From: Elusimicrobiota bacterium
GTDB lineage: Bacteria > Elusimicrobiota > Elusimicrobia > UBA1565 > UBA9628
NCBI GenBank assembly: GCA_028871595.1
Contig: JAGWMT010000154.1
Coordinates: 1-7,405, forward strand
Direction of reading: 5' to 3'
DNA length: 7,405 bases
The position numbers and the translations under genes were made by a program. Shown here in pieces: positions 5,133 through 7,405 of this stretch. The notes under the pieces are model-generated. The model searched no databases. It saw only the letters and a list, made by a program, of their open reading frames with translations, and was not told where the DNA came from. Within the stretch, counting starts at the first letter, position 1. Every line of letters begins with the position of its first letter.

Positions 5133-6325
5133 CGCGCCCCGCCCCGCGCCGTCTTCAAGTCCTCCTGCTCGCCCGCCGCGGGGCGCCGCTCACCGCGGGC
5201 CTGCCCTGCTCCGTGCGCGCCGCCTATCGCGCGGGGACCGAACTGACCCCGGAGCGCGTGGTGATCGCCGGCGCGGACGACGCCTATCTCCGGCGCTGGG
5301 CCTTCCAATTCCGGGCGGCAGGAGTTCCGGTGGTCTCGGGAGACGACGGCGGAGCGCTCCAGGCCGGTGTCCCCCTCCTCGCCGTCGCCGACGACGCGTT
5401 TCCCGACGCCGGCGGCCTGGAGAAATTCTTGGCCGCCGCCGAAACGTCGGCGCTCGCCCGCCGGACGCTGAACGGACGCGCCGTCGCCGTCTACGCGCGC
5501 GACGCGGCCGCCTTCGGCGCCGGCTCCGCTTCTCCCGCCGACGTCCACGCGCGCGTCCTGGCCGCCGCGGCGGAGGACGTCTCCGCCGGGAAATTCCTGG
5601 ACGCGACTACCCCGGACGCCTCGGCCGCGTCCGCGGCGGTCCTCTACGGCCGCATGTCCAAGGACAACGACGGCTATCTGGCCCGCTTCGACCGCCGGTT
5701 CTCTTTGATGATCACGCGGCTGCTCCTTCCGTTTCCCGTCAGTCCGAATCAGGTCACGGGCGCGAGCCTGATCATCGGCCTGATCGGCGCGTGGTGGCTG
5801 GCGGCCGCGTCCGCCCCGACGCAGTTCCTGGGTGCGGCCACGCTCTGGTTCTGCGCGCTGCTCGACGGCTGCGACGGGGAGATCGCGCGCCTCAAGCACC
5901 ACATCACGACCTGGGGCGGCGATTTCGACCTGCTGGCCGACCACGTCGCGCACCTGGCGACCTTCGTGGCCCTTCCCATCGGCGTGGCCCGGCTTCATCC
6001 CGGGATCAATTGGTGGCCGCCCGGGATCCTTCTGGTGACGGGGTTCCTGGCCTGCGGGTTCTCGGTGTATTGGCTGATCCTGCGCGTGCCCGAGGACCGG
6101 CGCGGGCCCAACGCGCTGGTCGTGGAACGCATCGCCAGCCGCGACTACGTGTACCTGATCGTCGCGCTCACCGCGGTCGGGCGCCTGGACTGCTTCCTGT
6201 GGGCCGCGGCGTTCGGCTCCCATCTGTTTTGGGCGTGGCTGTGGCTGACCGCGGCCGCGCCCCTGAGCGGAAAAACCAAGTCGGCGGCAGGAGCTTGCGG
6301 GTCACCGGCTCGTCCAGCGGAGTGA
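5129..6325 (+). CDS. CDP-alcohol phosphatidyltransferase with degenerate N-terminal nucleotidyltransferase-like domain
   Basis: A membrane enzyme expected to move a phosphatidyl or phospho-alcohol group from a CDP-activated donor to an alcohol acceptor in lipid or polar-head-group synthesis. Numbered from CTG 5129 (398 residues), the CDP-OH-P signature is complete: D246, D249-G250, A253-R254, G263, D267 and D271. It is preceded by FPVSPNQVTGASLIIG near 202-217 and set among about six hydrophobic segments (about 208-375). Residues about 10-165 look like the nucleotidyltransferase-related domain found in such fusions (LLLARRGAPL, then GLPCSVRAAYRAG, then RVVIAGADD), but the usual glycine-rich GxGxR nucleotide loop is missing. 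The first ordinary start codon, GTG 5213, would remove the first strand of that domain; no ATG, GTG or TTG exists in frame between the stop at 5066 and 5213. The exact start is therefore uncertain. The C-terminal ~24 residues are antisense to the convergent glycoside hydrolase. Substrate unknown. Confidence 0.88.
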   Translation: MTRPAPRRLQVLLLARRGAPLTAGLPCSVRAAYRAGTELTPERVVIAGADDAYLRRWAFQFRAAGVPVVSGDDGGALQAGVPLLAVADDAFPDAGGLEKFLAAAETSALARRTLNGRAVAVYARDAAAFGAGSASPADVHARVLAAAAEDVSAGKFLDATTPDASAASAAVLYGRMSKDNDGYLARFDRRFSLMITRLLLPFPVSPNQVTGASLIIGLIGAWWLAAASAPTQFLGAATLWFCALLDGCDGEIARLKHHITTWGGDFDLLADHVAHLATFVALPIGVARLHPGINWWPPGILLVTGFLACGFSVYWLILRVPEDRRGPNALVVERIASRDYVYLIVALTAVGRLDCFLWAAAFGSHLFWAWLWLTAAAPLSGKTKSAAGACGSPARPAE

Positions 6326-7405
6326 ACCCGTCGGCGCCGCGGCAGAAGGGCCGCTCCTCGCCCGCGTGGGCCGCGACCAGCGCGCGCGCCCGACGGCGCA
6401 TGCCCGCGGTGATCTCGCGCGTCGTCGCGATGGTCCGGAATAATTCAAAACTCGGGCGCGGCGCGCGGCGCAGGCCGTGCGCCCGGTCCACGGCCGCCAG
6501 GCCGAATTTAGGACAGTAGCCGTCGGTCCATTCCAAATTGTCCGACAAAGTCCATTCGATGTAGCCCTCCACCGGAACGCCTTCGGCGCGCGCCCGGGCG
6601 ACGGCCTGGAGGTGCTCGATCAGATAAGCGGGCCGGAGGATGTCGGTGGAATCGGCGATGCCGTTTTCGGTGACGACGATCGGAACGCCCGGGAACCTCC
6701 GGCCGATCCGCTTCAGAAAGAGATACAGGCCCTCCGGATCGATGGCCCGCCCGGATTCGGAATATTCGACGCGCGGATCGAGGACCAGCCCGCTCCCCTC
6801 GATCCACTCGGCGCCGTAATAGTTGATCCCGAAGAAATCCATGCGCCCGCGGATCCGCTCCGGGAAACGCCAATTCATCAGGTCGGACGTGAAATGAGCG
6901 ATGAGCCCCCCCAGCAGGCCGTCGCTGGTGTAATAGGCCATGTTTTGGGCGACGCCCATGCGGATGCCGGGATGAGTCGCGTGCGCCCAGTCGTAGAGAT
7001 CGTTATGGGCGTCGCTCATCCGGTCCATGGCCCGGACCGCGGCGCCGCGGAACGGATCCAGGGCGACGAGCGACAAGACCGAGCGGCGCTCGCCGGGCGG
7101 CCAGAAGCCGGAGGAATACGCCATGGGGGCGAACACGTTCGCCTCATTGAATGAGACCCAGTAGTCCACGTCGGGTGCGTACTCGTTGATCATGCGCCGG
7201 GCGAACTCCTGGAAGTCGTCCTTCATCCCGTCGTCCAGCCAGCCGCCGCGCTCCTGAGCCCATCGGGGGATCGAGTGATGCATCAAGGTCAGCATCACGC
7301 GCATATGACGGGCGCGGATCATGCGCAGGATGACGCGGTAGCGCGCGATCGCCTCCGGGTCGAACTCGTGGCGGCGCGGCATCACGCGCCCCCAATCCAC
7401 GCCCA
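6168..7405 (-). CDS. Family 1 glycoside hydrolase resembling SENSITIVE TO FREEZING 2 (5' end outside window)
   Basis: Numbering takes GTG at 7400 as residue 1, but the GH1 fold begins earlier, so the N-terminus (perhaps 60-100 residues) lies beyond the right edge. The acid/base glutamate is E86 in WVSFNEANVF, and the nucleophile is E245 in IVVTENGIAD. The glycone-pocket segment is YIEWTLSDNLEW (280-291), and LMHHSIPRW (39-47) carries the conserved histidine. From memory of plant SFR2, the closest motifs are VDWGRVMP, VEYSESGR (211-218), LIEHL, GYCPKFGLAAVDR (294-306) and a C-terminal RPFCRGADG (350-358) with WFF near 375-377. SFR2 is a chloroplast-envelope galactolipid galactosyltransferase of the GH1 fold. 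Whether this enzyme hydrolyses or transfers is unknown. The usual NEP has become NEA. The last 33 residues (378-410) are low-complexity, antisense to the neighbouring gene, and probably a read-on tail. Confidence 0.93.
   Translation of the reverse strand, partial: GVDWGRVMPRRHEFDPEAIARYRVILRMIRARHMRVMLTLMHHSIPRWAQERGGWLDDGMKDDFQEFARRMINEYAPDVDYWVSFNEANVFAPMAYSSGFWPPGERRSVLSLVALDPFRGAAVRAMDRMSDAHNDLYDWAHATHPGIRMGVAQNMAYYTSDGLLGGLIAHFTSDLMNWRFPERIRGRMDFFGINYYGAEWIEGSGLVLDPRVEYSESGRAIDPEGLYLFLKRIGRRFPGVPIVVTENGIADSTDILRPAYLIEHLQAVARARAEGVPVEGYIEWTLSDNLEWTDGYCPKFGLAAVDRAHGLRRAPRPSFELFRTIATTREITAGMRRRARALVAAHAGEERPFCRGADGFTPLDEPVTRKLLPPTWFFRSGARPRSATATPKTDGSRTPRPTGSSPGARPR

Noticed and set aside
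5078..6223. Minus-strand open frame (381 codons) opposite the phosphatidyltransferase
   Set aside because: Low-complexity R/G/E/Q-rich translation with no domain. The complete CDP-OH-P motif on the plus strand decides the coding strand.
1..7405. CRISPR arrays, tRNA or rRNA genes, insertion sequences, prophage or toxin-antitoxin pairs
   Set aside because: No regularly spaced repeats, tRNA cloverleaf, transposase motifs or terminal inverted repeats were seen on reading both strands.

Overview
The window is gene-dense and high in G+C (about two thirds by eye). It comes from a Gram-negative bacterium: a TonB-dependent outer-membrane receptor with a signal peptide sits beside a periplasmic binding protein. 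A heme A synthase implies an aa3/caa3-type terminal oxidase somewhere in the genome, so the organism probably respires oxygen. The phylum cannot be fixed from the sequence. A little-studied high-GC environmental lineage (Elusimicrobiota or Acidobacteriota, for example) is a guess, not a result.

Layout. (1) Positions 3306 down to 1, minus strand: a tightly overlapping operon of TonB-dependent receptor, periplasmic PF04392-like substrate-binding protein (TTG start overlapping the receptor stop), and the N-terminal sensor half of a membrane signalling protein, probably a histidine kinase (GTG start overlapping the binding-protein stop), which runs off the left edge. No ABC permease or ATPase is visible, so the binding protein may be a sensory accessory rather than a transporter part. 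(2) Positions 3307-3446: a divergent promoter region with two inverted repeats. (3) 3447-3854, plus strand: a stand-alone receiver-domain response regulator. (4) 3855-3907: a short convergent gap with a GC-rich hairpin. (5) 3908-4162, minus strand: a small KTSC-like protein. (6) 4163-4254: a second divergent promoter region. (7) 4255-5118, plus strand: ctaA, followed by an overlapping CDP-alcohol phosphatidyltransferase with a degenerate N-terminal nucleotidyltransferase-like domain (about 5129-6325). (8) 7405 down to 6168, minus strand: the C-terminal part of a family 1 glycoside hydrolase that strongly resembles plant SENSITIVE TO FREEZING 2 (SFR2). It overlaps the phosphatidyltransferase tail to tail.

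Three signals stand out. All four genes that begin a transcription unit have a -10-like hexamer followed by exactly 6 nt and then the ATG, which predicts leaderless mRNAs. The glycoside hydrolase is a bacterial SFR2 relative next to a phospholipid-type transferase, hinting at glycolipid or membrane-lipid work. The phosphatidyltransferase has no ordinary start codon where its domain begins; an ATGA overlap with ctaA opens only a 5-codon reading frame that ends on CTGA.
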